64,000 bases of DNA from an uncultured Bacteroidia bacterium (GCA_902773925.1 CACYGI010000006.1:37434-101433), one strand, 5' to 3'; shown: positions 1 to 9,834, counted from the stretch's first letter. Notes: generated by a model not told the origin, from the letters alone. A program made the numbers and translations.

Positions 1-1145
<1,145 letters not shown>

Positions 1146-1152
1146 ATCGTTA

Positions 1153-1181
1153 CAAAGATAAACAAATAATTCGTACCTTTG
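1153..1181. promoter_or_regulatory. Divergent -7 boxes for recQ (-) and pckA (+)
   Basis: The plus strand shows TACCTTTG at 1174-1181, matching the Bacteroidota -7 consensus TAnnTTTG and placed 31 bases before the pckA ATG. The minus strand shows TATCTTTG (complement of 1153-1160) just before recQ. The two boxes are 13 bases apart, so the -33 regions overlap the opposite promoter and the two polymerases would compete. No clear TTTG -33 element is visible for pckA. Confidence 0.7.
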
Positions 1182-1212
1182 CGGCCACAAAAAAACTTCA
1201 AAAATCATTGCA

Positions 1213-2817
1213 ATGAGTAATTTCGATTTGAGCCGCTACGGCATCACCAACGTCGGCAAAGTCTTCTACAACCCTTCCTATGATGATCTCTACAAGGCCG
1301 AGACGGATCCTTCTCTTACAGGTTTCGACCGCGGAGTGGTCACCGAGCTCGGTGCGGTCAACGTGATGACCGGCGTCTATACCGGCCGTTCGCCCAAGGA
1401 CAAGTTCTGGGTGATGGACGACGTGACCCGCGATACCGTGTGGTGGACATCTGACGAATACAAGAATGACAACAAGCCCGTCACCCCCGAGGCTTGGAAG
1501 CAGCTGCGCGAGATTGCCGCAGGCGAGCTCTCCGGCAAGGATCTCTATGTAGTGGACGCATTCTGCGGCGCCAACGAAGCCACCCGCATCAAGATCCGCT
1601 TCATTATGGAAGTGGCTTGGCAGGCTCATTTCGTACGCAATATGTTCATCCGTCCGACCGAGGAGGAGCTGAAGAATTTCGGCGAACCCGATTTTGTGGT
1701 CCTGACGGCATCCAAGGCTAAGGTTGACAATTATAAGGAGCTCGGGCTCAATTCGGAGACCGCAGTTGTTTTCAACCTCACCGAGAAAATGCAGGTCATC
1801 ATCAATACCTGGTACGGCGGCGAGATGAAGAAAGGTATGTTCTCCTATATGAATTACCTGCTTCCGCTGAAGGGCATCGCAGCTATGCACTGCTCCGCAA
1901 ATGTTGGCAAAGACGGCAAGACGGCCATCTTCTTCGGCCTGAGCGGCACCGGCAAGACCACCCTCAGCACTGATCCGAAGCGCGCGCTGATCGGCGACGA
2001 CGAGCACGGCTGGGATGACGAGGGCGTCTTCAATTTCGAAGGCGGCTGCTACGCGAAGGTTATCAATCTGGATAAGGACAGCGAGCCGGATATCTACAAT
2101 GCTATCCGCCGTGATGCGCTGCTGGAGAATGTTACGGTCGATGCAGCGGGCCATCTCGATTTCGCGGACAAGAGCGTAACCGAGAATACCCGCGTCTCAT
2201 ATCCTATTTACCATATCGAGAATATCGTCAAGCCTATTTCGAAGGCCGGCCCGGCTACCAAGGTTATCTTCCTGAGTGCGGATGCATTCGGCGTCCTGCC
2301 GCCGGTTTCGAAGCTTACCCCCGGCCAGACCAAGTATTATTTCCTTAGCGGCTTTACCGCAAAGCTGGCTGGTACCGAGCGCGGTATCACCGAGCCGACC
2401 CCGACCTTCTCGGCTTGCTTCGGCGCTGCATTCCTTTCGCTCCACCCGACCAAGTACGGCGAGGAGCTGGTCAAGCGTATGCAGCAGAGCGGCGCTACGG
2501 CTTATCTGGTCAATACTGGTTGGAACGGTACGGGCAAGCGTATCTCCATCAAGGATACCCGCGGTATCATCGATGCGATCCTCGACGGCAGCATCGACAA
2601 GGCTCCGACCAAGCATATTCCTATCTTCAATCTCGAAGTTCCTACTGAGCTTCCCGGTGTCGATAAGGGTATCCTCGATCCTCGCGATACCTATGCCGAT
2701 CCCGCTCAGTGGCAGGCAAAGGCTGAGGATCTGGCAGGCCGCTTTATCAAGAATTTCAGCAAGTTTACCGGCAATGCCGAGGGCAAGGCGCTTGTCGCCG
2801 AGGGCCCGAAGCTCTAA
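1213..2817 (+). CDS. pckA: Phosphoenolpyruvate carboxykinase (ATP)
   Basis: Interconverts oxaloacetate + ATP and PEP + CO2 + ADP. In fermentative Bacteroidota it commonly runs in the PEP-to-oxaloacetate direction and fixes CO2 on the way to succinate and propionate. At 534 residues it has the normal length for ATP-dependent PCK. The substrate-binding [10 protein letters not shown] motif is at residues 56-65, the P-loop GLSGTGKTT at 242-250 and the metal-binding kinase-2 motif GDDEHGW at 261-267. The ATG at 1213 gives the family N-terminus directly. The gene is monocistronic, followed by a strong terminator at 2838-2873. Confidence 0.97.
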   Translation: MSNFDLSRYGITNVGKVFYNPSYDDLYKAETDPSLTGFDRGVVTELGAVNVMTGVYTGRSPKDKFWVMDDVTRDTVWWTSDEYKNDNKPVTPEAWKQLREIAAGELSGKDLYVVDAFCGANEATRIKIRFIMEVAWQAHFVRNMFIRPTEEELKNFGEPDFVVLTASKAKVDNYKELGLNSETAVVFNLTEKMQVIINTWYGGEMKKGMFSYMNYLLPLKGIAAMHCSANVGKDGKTAIFFGLSGTGKTTLSTDPKRALIGDDEHGWDDEGVFNFEGGCYAKVINLDKDSEPDIYNAIRRDALLENVTVDAAGHLDFADKSVTENTRVSYPIYHIENIVKPISKAGPATKVIFLSADAFGVLPPVSKLTPGQTKYYFLSGFTAKLAGTERGITEPTPTFSACFGAAFLSLHPTKYGEELVKRMQQSGATAYLVNTGWNGTGKRISIKDTRGIIDAILDGSIDKAPTKHIPIFNLEVPTELPGVDKGILDPRDTYADPAQWQAKAEDLAGRFIKNFSKFTGNAEGKALVAEGPKL

Positions 2818-2837
2818 GCCCGGACTTCTCAGTACAC

Positions 2838-2873
2838 AAAACGGCCCCGGAACTATTCCAGGGCCGTTTTTTT
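2838..2873 (+). terminator. Rho-independent terminator of pckA
   Basis: ACGGCCC (2841-2847) pairs with GGGCCGT (2861-2867) and is followed directly by a run of seven T. It is preceded by an A-run, so it may also work on the minus strand for the leftward operon that ends at 2984. Confidence 0.9.
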
Positions 2874-2976
2874 GACCGCCGGCTTCGCCTTCGCGCCTCG
2901 AAGTTTCATTTTTGCACGCTAAAAGCTTTGCAAATAATGAAACTATCTCGGCTCCACCAAGCTCCGCGCAGCCGGC
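2874..2976 (+). repeat. Dispersed palindromic repeat A, copy 1
   Basis: An element of about 103 bp bounded by GCCGGCTTCGC (left) and GCGCAGCCGGC (right), which are inverted copies of each other. Inside it are arms GTTTCATT and AATGAAAC flanking TTTGC...GCAAA. Full or near-full copies occur at 9305-9405 (inverted), 41716-41822, 45995-46090 and 63667-63770, with a half copy at 10312-10345. All lie between genes. Confidence 0.85.
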
Positions 2977-2983
2977 TGCTACA

Positions 2984-3730
2984 CTATTTCAGCTCTATCG
3001 GGAAGGTGAAATAGGTGTCGGGATAGGGTTCGTTCTTGAGGGTGAAGTGCCACCATTCGCTTTCAAGCGTCTTGAAGCCGTGGCGAATCATCGCGCCACG
3101 CAGGATCATACGGTTGGCGAATTGCTCGGCGGTTATCTTGAGCGGCGAAGTGCAGTCCGAGGCATCGTAGATACCGGTCTCGGGGTCACCGCAGAAATCC
3201 GGATGGCTTTCCTCGCCAAACCAGTCGAACGGTCCTCCCATATCCACATCCTTGCCCGTTGCCATATCGACCAGCGTCAGATCCACGGTCGAGCCGCGGG
3301 TATGGCCCGACTTCTCCATGATATACTCAAGCTCGAAAAGGCGGCTCTTTTCCACGTTCGGATAGAAGCACGGCATCATCGCAAGGTCCGTGGCATCCTC
3401 CGCCCAGCGCACGAAATGATCCACCGCACACTGAGGACGGTAGGCATCATATATTTTCAGGCGGTATCCCAGAGCCATCAAGTCATCACTGACCGCACGC
3501 AGGCTGTCAGCGGCCTCACGCGTAAGCAAAGCCGTGGGGGCCAGATAGCCTTCGACCCTCTGGCCGATGAAATTGTAAGTGCTGAAATAGCGGATTTCCA
3601 GGATGACATCGGGCACCACGTCAGTAATTACTACAAAATCACTTGAATCCATACGGGGATCGACGCTCTTGCAGCTAAAAGTGCAAAGAAGCGCGGCCGA
3701 GAGGAGTATGCTTGTAAAGAATCGTTTCAT
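2984..3730 (-). CDS. D-Ala-D-Ala dipeptidase (VanX/DdpX-like, M15D) lipoprotein
   Basis: Zinc-dependent dipeptidase that would cleave D-alanyl-D-alanine or similar peptidoglycan-derived D-dipeptides outside the inner membrane. The N-terminus is a lipoprotein signal (MKRFFTSILLSAALLCTFSC, lipid-modified Cys20). Catalytic features of the VanX family are present: Arg98 in YRPQ, the zinc ligands His143 and Asp150 in SGHTRGSTVD, and ESEWWH with Glu225 as general base and His228 as third ligand. Length (248) fits the family plus signal. It is the last gene of a three-gene leftward operon, 4 bases after the outer-membrane protein gene. No vanH/vanA-type genes are nearby, so a role in cell-wall turnover or D-Ala recycling is more likely than glycopeptide resistance. 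Confidence 0.85.
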   Translation of the reverse strand: MKRFFTSILLSAALLCTFSCKSVDPRMDSSDFVVITDVVPDVILEIRYFSTYNFIGQRVEGYLAPTALLTREAADSLRAVSDDLMALGYRLKIYDAYRPQCAVDHFVRWAEDATDLAMMPCFYPNVEKSRLFELEYIMEKSGHTRGSTVDLTLVDMATGKDVDMGGPFDWFGEESHPDFCGDPETGIYDASDCTSPLKITAEQFANRMILRGAMIRHGFKTLESEWWHFTLKNEPYPDTYFTFPIELK

Positions 3731-3734
3731 AGGA

Positions 3735-5084
3735 TTAAAGATCGTAACTCAGACCAAGTGTGAGCGACTTGTCGTTGGCCTTGATCGGCCAGCCGTTGTA
3801 AGGCACCGTGCCGCCGAAACCGTCTTCGTAGCCGACGCTCACGCGGAAACGGCAAATAGCCAGATTGACGGCCGCACCCCAGACCGGGCCGAAGGTGCCG
3901 ATGCCGGCGTCAGCGGTAACCCCCAGCCAGGGGAAATGATTCCACGCCAGGGAGCCGCGGACTTCGCTGTATGACATCCCGCTCTGGTGGAAATAACCGG
4001 CCGTAGCGCCGATGGCGAGAGGCTTGTAGAAGGGCATATCGTAACGCACGCCGCAATTGACATTGAACGGAATGCTCTCGAGAGCGACCTTATCGCCTTC
4101 GGCCTTAAGCTTAAGTGAATTGAGGAATTCATCCTTTACTCCGTTGAATTGCTCGGCAATCCTGCCCTCCTCTATATCTTCGATCGTGAGGCCATCTACG
4201 CCGGTAAATGTGATATTGCCCCGGGAGCGGCCTGCATTGCCGTAATACCAGAGCATTCCACCCAGATCGAGCAGCGATGCGCTCAGGGTAAGGCCATCGA
4301 CAGGCGTAGCGACGATGCCCAGATCCACTGCCAGGCCTGCGCCGGAAGGCAGCTTCCACTTATCCTTTGCGCTGAGGCTCATCAGATTGAGATAACCTTC
4401 CTCGTCGGGGACAATCTTGTTCCAGCGGCTGGTAAGATCCAGATTGGCCTCGATATCAGCCATATAGACATCGCCCGAGAGAGTCATATCCATTCGGGTA
4501 AGGTTGTAATTGACTTTGTCGATGCCAAGCAGAAGCTTTGCGCGGCCACCCGCCGTCAGCCAGTCATTTATCTTATATGAATAGCCGTAGGCAATTTCCG
4601 CATAGGCTGCCGCCGAAACGCCGAAGCCCCGCAGGTCGTAATTCATTTCGGAGGTGCCCTTCTTCACTATTTCAAAAATCTCTTTTGGCAAAGTGGCCGA
4701 ATAGGCGGCGCGGACATTTGCCTCCAGGGTGCTGTAAGCGTTGCCATTGCGCCAGCCGTAGGAGAAGAGATTGTAATTGATGCTGCCGTTCAGATAGAGA
4801 TCCTGCGGCAGGCTCGAGAGGAACTGATCCGCGCTTATTGAAGGATGCAGGGCCGTAACCACCTCGCCATCCATAGGATAAAGGAAGCTGCCTGCGCCGA
4901 AATTGTTGCGCGTCAGATTTTCGAATTGCCCGGCGCTCAGCATCCCGCCCTCATTCTGCAGTGCGGGATTGTACCGGTATGCGAGGCGGTATCCGTCAAG
5001 AAAGAGTGCCTGATGGAATGTCTGTGCGACAGATATAGTCGCGGTCAGCAGAAGTGCTGCTATTGCTATGCTGATCTTTTTCAT
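3735..5084 (-). CDS. DUF5723-like outer-membrane beta-barrel protein
   Basis: A 449-residue secreted protein with signal peptide MKKISIAIAALLLTATISVAQ and a predicted beta-rich body. The early sequence FLDGYRLAYRYNPALQ resembles the start of Bacteroidota DUF5723 proteins (a PorV/FadL-like barrel family of unknown function); this assignment is from memory of the family pattern. The C-terminus ends in alternating strands (SLTLGLSYDL), typical of outer-membrane insertion. Its start overlaps the stop of the upstream lipoprotein gene by 4 bases (ATGA), so the two are translationally coupled. Function unknown; the partner lipoprotein suggests a two-part outer-membrane assembly. Confidence 0.7.
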   Translation of the reverse strand: MKKISIAIAALLLTATISVAQTFHQALFLDGYRLAYRYNPALQNEGGMLSAGQFENLTRNNFGAGSFLYPMDGEVVTALHPSISADQFLSSLPQDLYLNGSINYNLFSYGWRNGNAYSTLEANVRAAYSATLPKEIFEIVKKGTSEMNYDLRGFGVSAAAYAEIAYGYSYKINDWLTAGGRAKLLLGIDKVNYNLTRMDMTLSGDVYMADIEANLDLTSRWNKIVPDEEGYLNLMSLSAKDKWKLPSGAGLAVDLGIVATPVDGLTLSASLLDLGGMLWYYGNAGRSRGNITFTGVDGLTIEDIEEGRIAEQFNGVKDEFLNSLKLKAEGDKVALESIPFNVNCGVRYDMPFYKPLAIGATAGYFHQSGMSYSEVRGSLAWNHFPWLGVTADAGIGTFGPVWGAAVNLAICRFRVSVGYEDGFGGTVPYNGWPIKANDKSLTLGLSYDL

Positions 5085-6250
5085 AACTCTAACTTATTAG
5101 GAATTGTTATACCGCCCGAAAGCTTGACGGATGCATTTTTGACCGTTACGCCCTGATGGACATTCAGACCCGTGACGGGGAGTCCCTCAGGGCCTTCCAA
5201 AGAAATTGACAGAATGACTCCCTCGATATCGGGGATGGTGCCCTCGAGGGCCTCAATCGTCACCTTGACAGGTGTCGTGGCAGGGTGCTCAGGGGAGCCG
5301 CCGTTGACGACGAACCCGGATTCTATCGCGATATTGGGATCGGGCTGGACATCTGCCGAAGGATCGTCCGAGTGCTTCATCACCTTGACCTCTTCGACAC
5401 AGACGGTAATGGGAACGGTGCTTTCCAGTTCGAATGAAATGTCGCATTTGCTGAGATTGAACTGGCCGACCGGCAGGCTTTCGAACTTGAGTGAAATGTC
5501 GCCAAGGGGCAGATTGAAAACGCTGGTGGGCGCAATTCCCGCCTTATGGCGGTATGAGATATCGAAGAATACGTTTTCGTCCGGATCGCTGATCTTCGAG
5601 ACGGGATCCGCCGGCATATTGAAAACAATATTTTCGAAGGTAATGCCCGCAACGGTCGAGGTTACATCATTCGAAAATTCGATGCTGTAGAGCTCCTGGG
5701 AGTCTGCCCTTCTCTCCATACGGAAATTGCTGAGAGTATCGAGCGTAATGGCCGGAACGCTATAGTCCTGGAAGGAAATCTTTGCATCGCATCCTGCCTC
5801 GACCAATACGCTGAGGGGATTGGAGGCAACGATCGAGAGCGTCTGATCGACGGGCTGCAAATTAAGGTAACCGAGCATTACCGCCAGGCCGCCGACATAG
5901 CCGCTCGAATAGCTGTAAGTCCAGGTCGAGGGCACTGTCGTGTCATCCATCTGCGATGCGATCTCATAGACATTCTTCTTTAAAATGGGGCCTGATGCCT
6001 CGAACACAAGGTTGCCCAGAGTATCTACCTTGAGAAACTCGTCGAGCAACGCCCCCACTCCTTCGATATTCTTTACCGAACCGAGGGCATAATCCAGGGT
6101 AAAGGGACCGATATTGCCGGCCGGAACGGAAATCTCCTTCTCGAAGAGCTTGATTTCCTTATTGAAGCCATCCGAAATGTCGTAGTCCATATTTGCACAG
6201 GACTGCAGCACCGGCAAGGCCAAAATCATAAGAACAAGTAAACGTTTCAT
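5081..6250 (-). CDS. Hypothetical surface lipoprotein, first gene of OMP operon
   Basis: 389 residues from the ATG at 6250 (a second ATG lies immediately upstream at 6253). The N-terminus MKRLLVLMILALPVLQSCANMDYD is a lipoprotein signal with lipobox LQSC. The rest is beta-rich with many hydrophobic/acidic alternations and no recognised catalytic motif. A longer in-frame opening to 6331 exists but would bury the signal peptide and cross the promoter box TATATTTG (complement of 6276-6283), so it is rejected. It ends 4 bases into the DUF5723-like gene. I do not recognise the family. Confidence 0.75.
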   Translation of the reverse strand: MKRLLVLMILALPVLQSCANMDYDISDGFNKEIKLFEKEISVPAGNIGPFTLDYALGSVKNIEGVGALLDEFLKVDTLGNLVFEASGPILKKNVYEIASQMDDTTVPSTWTYSYSSGYVGGLAVMLGYLNLQPVDQTLSIVASNPLSVLVEAGCDAKISFQDYSVPAITLDTLSNFRMERRADSQELYSIEFSNDVTSTVAGITFENIVFNMPADPVSKISDPDENVFFDISYRHKAGIAPTSVFNLPLGDISLKFESLPVGQFNLSKCDISFELESTVPITVCVEEVKVMKHSDDPSADVQPDPNIAIESGFVVNGGSPEHPATTPVKVTIEALEGTIPDIEGVILSISLEGPEGLPVTGLNVHQGVTVKNASVKLSGGITIPNKLEL

Positions 6251-6275
6251 CATTAAGATTCGAAATTTTCGTCTG

Positions 6276-6283
6276 CAAATATA
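6276..6283 (-). promoter_or_regulatory. -7 box for lipoprotein/OMP/dipeptidase operon
   Basis: The minus strand reads TATATTTG, a perfect TAnnTTTG box about 25 bases before the chosen start at 6250. This supports the internal start codon for the operon's first gene. Confidence 0.65.
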
Positions 6284-6377
6284 GTGATAATTCCCCACCG
6301 CAGTATAGAACAACATCGTAGCAATATCCAATTTTTATCAGATATAACTTAGAAAGTTTAATTATTCTCAAATTTCC

Positions 6378-6408
6378 TTGGCTATACAAGAGATATTTAT
6401 TAGATTTG
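6378..6408 (+). promoter_or_regulatory. -33/-7 promoter of the ATPase gene
   Basis: TTG at 6378-6380, a 20-base spacer, then TAGATTTG at 6401-6408. Only four bases separate the box from the ATG at 6413, which predicts a leaderless transcript. Confidence 0.7.
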
Positions 6409-6412
6409 CGCT

Positions 6413-7618
6413 ATGGAAATACTAAAAAGACCAGAGTACCTTGCGGAGGTACAACACTACTTCGGAAAAGAAACCATCGTCGTTCTCACGGGCCAGCGGC
6501 GCGTGGGAAAGAGTTATATCCTCATGTCACTGAGAGACCTGCTGTCTGTTTCGGAAGACAATAACGTCATATACATCAATAAGGAAAAAAAGGAGTGGGA
6601 CGATATTGTCACCGATAAGGATCTTAACAAGTATCTGGAAGAAAGGCACACTCCGGATAAAAGGAACTATATCCTGATAGATGAGGTTCAGGAGATCAAT
6701 GCATTTGAAAAGAGTGTCAGGCACTGGAGGACAGAACCGAACACTGACCTGGTTCTTACCGGCAGCAACGCCGAGACCCTTTCAAGCGACTTGTCCACTC
6801 TATTGAGCGCACGCTACCACGAGATTTACATACAGACCTTGACATACAATGATTTCATCCGTTTCCATAAGTTGGAAGACGGAGATGAAGCCTTGTCCAT
6901 TTATATTAACTCCGGAGGCCTTCCGGGGCTTGTCAAGTTCGACATCCACGATGAAAACGAGGTGTATTCATACGCCCAGGACGTTTTGAATACAGCCCTT
7001 GTCAAGGACATCATCCTTAAACATAAAATCAGAAACGTTTCATTCCTGTACAACCTGGTACGCTTCCTTGCCGACAGTACCGGGAAGCCGGTATCGGCCA
7101 CCAGTATTTCCAATTACATGAAGGGACAGAAGAGCCCGGTATCCATCGAACTTGTCCTTAAATACCTGAAATACCTTTGCGACGCATACATCGTGACAGA
7201 GGTTCCGCGTTTCGATATGCGCGGAAAGAAGCTCCTTCAGTCCAAAAACAAGTATTACTTCGAGGATAGCGGCATCAGAAATTCTTGCGTCGAAACCAAC
7301 CGTGACAAAGATATAGAGAAGGTTATCGAGAGTATCGTATATCACCAGCTTATCCACGACGGCTACAAAGTGAATGTCGGGCAGCTGCATGCCGGCGAGG
7401 TAGATTTCGTCTGTGTCAAAAACAAGAGGCGCGTGTACATCCAGGCCTCATACATAATCGGAAGCGACGAGACCCGCCAGCGGGAATTCGGAACGCTCAA
7501 AGCAATAGCCGACAATTATCCCAAGTATGTCATCTCAATGACGCCGTTGGTTTCACGCAGTGACGATGAGGGGATCCAGCACATCAGTCTGCGGGAATTT
7601 CTAAAAAACGGGTTGTAA
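6413..7618 (+). CDS. AAA+ ATPase with C-terminal DUF4143 (AAA_14 family)
   Basis: 401 residues. Walker A GQRRVGKS at 27-34 and Walker B YILIDEVQ at 86-93 belong to the AAA_14 group; the LTGSNAETLSS sensor segment follows. The C-terminal third (KYYFEDSGIRN... VDFVCVKNKRRVYIQASYI) has the restriction-endonuclease-like fold pattern of DUF4143, with D/V and Q residues at the usual positions. These ATPases are abundant and variable in Bacteroidota genomes; the role is not established and some lie in defence islands. It is followed by a decayed gene fragment and a type IV toxin-antitoxin pair, so it sits in an accessory patch. Codon use is more AT-rich than the flanking housekeeping genes. Confidence 0.85.
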   Translation: MEILKRPEYLAEVQHYFGKETIVVLTGQRRVGKSYILMSLRDLLSVSEDNNVIYINKEKKEWDDIVTDKDLNKYLEERHTPDKRNYILIDEVQEINAFEKSVRHWRTEPNTDLVLTGSNAETLSSDLSTLLSARYHEIYIQTLTYNDFIRFHKLEDGDEALSIYINSGGLPGLVKFDIHDENEVYSYAQDVLNTALVKDIILKHKIRNVSFLYNLVRFLADSTGKPVSATSISNYMKGQKSPVSIELVLKYLKYLCDAYIVTEVPRFDMRGKKLLQSKNKYYFEDSGIRNSCVETNRDKDIEKVIESIVYHQLIHDGYKVNVGQLHAGEVDFVCVKNKRRVYIQASYIIGSDETRQREFGTLKAIADNYPKYVISMTPLVSRSDDEGIQHISLREFLKNGL

Positions 7619-7651
7619 ACACTTTACATTAAAAGACGCAGGTCCTGGCCC

Positions 7652-7840
7652 TTGACCGCCGGCTGCCGGAGCGGCAACTACCTCAACTCTGTGGACTCCT
7701 ACGGTTACTATTGATCATCTTCCCTAAATACGAACTATCCGGCTATGGCGCGAGACGTGAACTTCAATTCGTACTTCGGCTACAACCGGAGCGCCGACGA
7801 TCGCTTCCGCGGGCAATCTATTCGTCCCGTCTCAGATTAG
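7652..7840 (+). pseudogene. Remnant of Fibrobacter-succinogenes-major-paralogous-domain protein
   Basis: Frame 7652-7840 encodes the C-terminal end of a FISUMP-type (PF09603/TIGR02145) surface domain: RSGNYLNSVDSYGYY, then a TGA at 7712-7714 exactly where the family has Trp (YYW-SSS), then SSSLNTNYPAMARDVNFN, NRSADDRFRGQSIRPVSD and a TAG. The Trp codon TGG has become TGA. No start or N-terminal part is present, so this is a truncated and mutated leftover, about 62 codons. The match is to my memory of the family pattern. Confidence 0.7.
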
Positions 7841-7891
7841 CAGTACTGTCGGGACCAAAGGGCCATGGCCGTGTATTTTAGTGCAGGAAGT

Positions 7892-7923
7892 TTTGTTGTT
7901 TTAAATATCTTTTTGTATTTTTG
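7892..7923 (+). promoter_or_regulatory. -33/-7 promoter of the AbiE-type module
   Basis: TTTG at 7892-7895, a 20-base spacer and TATTTTTG at 7916-7923 form an almost ideal Bacteroidota promoter. It excludes the upstream in-frame ATG at 7865 and supports a start at 7937 or 7952. Confidence 0.75.
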
Positions 7924-7936
7924 TGAACTGAAAGTA

Positions 7937-8521
7937 ATGTACAGCACTACTATGAGTTCACAAAACCGACTTCTTCTGGATATTTACAAGGACAAGGCAA
8001 GTGTTTTCACTATGCAGGGGATTGCTATGGCTTATGGCCAGGGGCTGGAACGGGATATAGTGAAGAGCAGGATGATCGGCTATGTCAAGAAGGGCGAAGT
8101 CCTCAATCCCCGTAAGGGAATCTACGCGAAGCCTGGTTATGATGAGAAGGAGCTTGCCTGCCTGCTTTATACACCGTCCTATATTTCCTTGGAGTATGTG
8201 CTTCAGCGGGCTGGGATTGTCTTCCAGTACAGCGATGAGATTACCTCTGTGGGGAATCTAAGCAGGAGCCTTGAAATCGACGGAAAGGTGTACCGATACC
8301 GGAAGATCAAGGGTGAAATCCTGATTGACACGAGGGGCATCATCTGCCAAGGCAATGTCAATATCGCTTCTCCGGAAAGAGCCTTCCTGGATACTTTGTA
8401 TCTGGATAGCAATTATTATTTCGACAATCCCCCCTCTCTGGATAAAGAGAAGGTACTTGCTCTTCTTCCTATCTACAACAGCAAAACGCTCGAGCAGCGG
8501 GTTTCAAAAATTCTCGGATAA
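7937..8521 (+). CDS. AbiEi-type antitoxin / transcriptional regulator
   Basis: Antitoxin partner of a type IV toxin-antitoxin (AbiE) module; family members carry an N-terminal winged helix that represses the operon and a C-terminal antitoxin domain. The protein (about 194 residues from MYSTTMSSQNR; MSSQNR at 7952 is an alternative start) shows the winged-helix segment VFTMQGIAMAYGQG...GYVKKGEVLNPRKGIYAKPGYDEKELACLLYTPSYISLEYVLQRAGI, typical of AbiEi-like proteins, and the ASPERAFLDTLYL motif near the C-terminus. It overlaps the toxin start by one base (TAATG), so the pair is coupled. Confidence 0.85.
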   Translation: MYSTTMSSQNRLLLDIYKDKASVFTMQGIAMAYGQGLERDIVKSRMIGYVKKGEVLNPRKGIYAKPGYDEKELACLLYTPSYISLEYVLQRAGIVFQYSDEITSVGNLSRSLEIDGKVYRYRKIKGEILIDTRGIICQGNVNIASPERAFLDTLYLDSNYYFDNPPSLDKEKVLALLPIYNSKTLEQRVSKILG

Positions 8522-9216
8522 TGGATACGAACAAGCATAAATTCTTCATGCTGCAGCTGCTGAAGGACATCTTCTCCGATGCGCTACTTTCATCTATACT
8601 GGCTTTCAAAGGCGGTACCGCCGCAATGTTCTTTCACAATCTGCCGCGCTTCTCGACGGATCTGGACTTCAACTTGTTGGATCCAGAGAAAGAGACCGGG
8701 GTCTATGAGCGTGTCCGTAATATTATCCTGAAATACGGCAAGATTCACGACGAAGCCATCAAGCACTATGGTATCATCATCGTGCTTGATTATGGTATCG
8801 GAGAGCGCAAACTCAAGATCGAGATATCCAACCGCCTTTTCGACAATCACTATGAAATCCGCAATTATCTCGGCCTGCAGATGCGTGTAATGGTGAAGGA
8901 AGATATGTTCGCCCACAAACTGTGCGCCCTCCTTGACCGGACCGAGATCACCAGCCGAGACGTATTCGACTGCTGGTTCTTCCTGAAAGAAAGGACATCC
9001 ATCAATAAGGCAATCGTGGAGTCCCGGATGGGAATGCCTATTGAGGAATACCTGGACAAATGCATCACGGCTGTCCGGGATATCACTGAAAAGAGTCTGA
9101 TCAGCGGTTTGGGCGATCTTACCGAAGGCGAAATGAAGAACTTCGTACGGCATGGACTGAAAGACGAACTGATCTCTCTTCTGACCATCTTCCAGGCCTT
9201 CCCCTCCCTCGTGTAG
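8521..9216 (+). CDS. AbiEii-type nucleotidyltransferase toxin
   Basis: 231-residue nucleotidyltransferase of the AbiEii/AbiGii (PF08843) group, the toxin of the AbiE abortive-infection type module. The signature FKGGTAAMFFHNLPRFSTDLDF is at residues 29-50: Gly-Gly (31-32) plus Asp47 and Asp49 as the metal-binding DxD. The later KEDMFAHKLCALLDRTEITSRDVFDCWFFL block (motifs III/IV, RDVFD) is complete, so the enzyme looks active. Members of the family transfer nucleotides to RNA substrates; whether this one gives phage resistance cannot be told from sequence. Confidence 0.88.
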   Translation: MDTNKHKFFMLQLLKDIFSDALLSSILAFKGGTAAMFFHNLPRFSTDLDFNLLDPEKETGVYERVRNIILKYGKIHDEAIKHYGIIIVLDYGIGERKLKIEISNRLFDNHYEIRNYLGLQMRVMVKEDMFAHKLCALLDRTEITSRDVFDCWFFLKERTSINKAIVESRMGMPIEEYLDKCITAVRDITEKSLISGLGDLTEGEMKNFVRHGLKDELISLLTIFQAFPSLV

Positions 9217-9288
9217 CTTCTAGAGCGAAGTGAAGGTTCTATTCCCAAAGTGATAGATTCTTCAGCCTGCGGCTTCAGAATGACAATA
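9217..9288. repeat. Dispersed repeat B, copy 1
   Basis: Sequence of the pattern AGCGAAG...GATAGATTCTTC(A/G)GCCTGCG...TCAGAATGAC. A second copy lies at 63781-63855 and a remnant at 63529-63558. The complete copy has inverted ends (GTCATCTTGAG / CTCAGAATGAC). It is non-coding and directly adjoins a repeat A copy. Confidence 0.75.
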
Positions 9289-9304
9289 TGGGGTTCCGAG
9301 CAAA

Positions 9305-9405
9305 CCTGCTGAGCGGAGCCTGGTGGAGCCGAGATAGTTATACTATTTGCTAAGCCGTCAGGCGTGCAAAAGTATAACTTCGAGGCGCGTGGGCAGCCGG
9401 CGGTC
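9305..9405 (-). repeat. Dispersed palindromic repeat A, copy 2 (inverted)
   Basis: Reverse-orientation copy: CGGAGCCTGGTGGAGCCGAG, arms GTTATACT and AGTATAAC around TTTGC...GCAAA, then CTTCGAGGCGCG and GCCGGCGGTC. It lies between the AbiE module and the YbjQ gene. Confidence 0.8.
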
Positions 9406-9427
9406 AATCCGGACACGAAAAGGGCAG

Positions 9428-9459
9428 TTTGGCGGGGGCGGAAATAATCATTATCTTTG
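9428..9459 (+). promoter_or_regulatory. -33/-7 promoter of the YbjQ-family gene
   Basis: TTTG at 9428-9431, a 20-base spacer and TATCTTTG at 9452-9459. The start at 9481 lies 21 bases downstream. Confidence 0.75.
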
Positions 9460-9480
9460 TGGCATCTAACCGATACTGCT

Positions 9481-9804
9481 ATGATTCTTACCACCACCCC
9501 GACCATCGAGGGCCGGACTATCGCCGAGTATAAGGGCGTTGTTTTCGGAGAGGTCATCTCCGGCGTCAATTTCATCCGCGACTTCGCAGCAAGCATCCGC
9601 AACTTCATCGGCGGGCGCAGCGGCTCTTACGAAGAGGAGCTGATCAAGGCCCGCACCCAGGCAATGCAGGAGATGGAGGATCGCGCGCGTCAGAAAGGCG
9701 CTGATGCTGCCGTCGTGGGCATCGACATCGACTACGAGGTCCTTGGCGAGAACGGCGGAATGCTGATGGTCACCGCCTCCGGCACAGCCGTAAAACTGGC
9801 GTAA
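9481..9804 (+). CDS. YbjQ/UPF0145 family protein
   Basis: 107 residues, the normal length for the YbjQ (DUF74) family, which forms ring-like pentamers of unknown function and is often labelled heavy-metal-binding. The family pattern is complete: [50 protein letters not shown] and [17 protein letters not shown]. An in-frame ATG at 9457 lies inside the -7 box, so the start at 9481 is used. The lipoprotein gene 30 bases downstream may be cotranscribed. Confidence 0.9.
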   Translation: MILTTTPTIEGRTIAEYKGVVFGEVISGVNFIRDFAASIRNFIGGRSGSYEEELIKARTQAMQEMEDRARQKGADAAVVGIDIDYEVLGENGGMLMVTASGTAVKLA

Positions 9805-9834
9805 CTTTGAACAAATATCCTAAACCAATATCCT

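Noticed and set aside
2984..3730. Glycopeptide-resistance function for the VanX-like gene
   Set aside because: No vanH, vanA/B ligase or vanRS genes are near and Gram-negative outer membranes already exclude glycopeptides; a housekeeping role is more likely.
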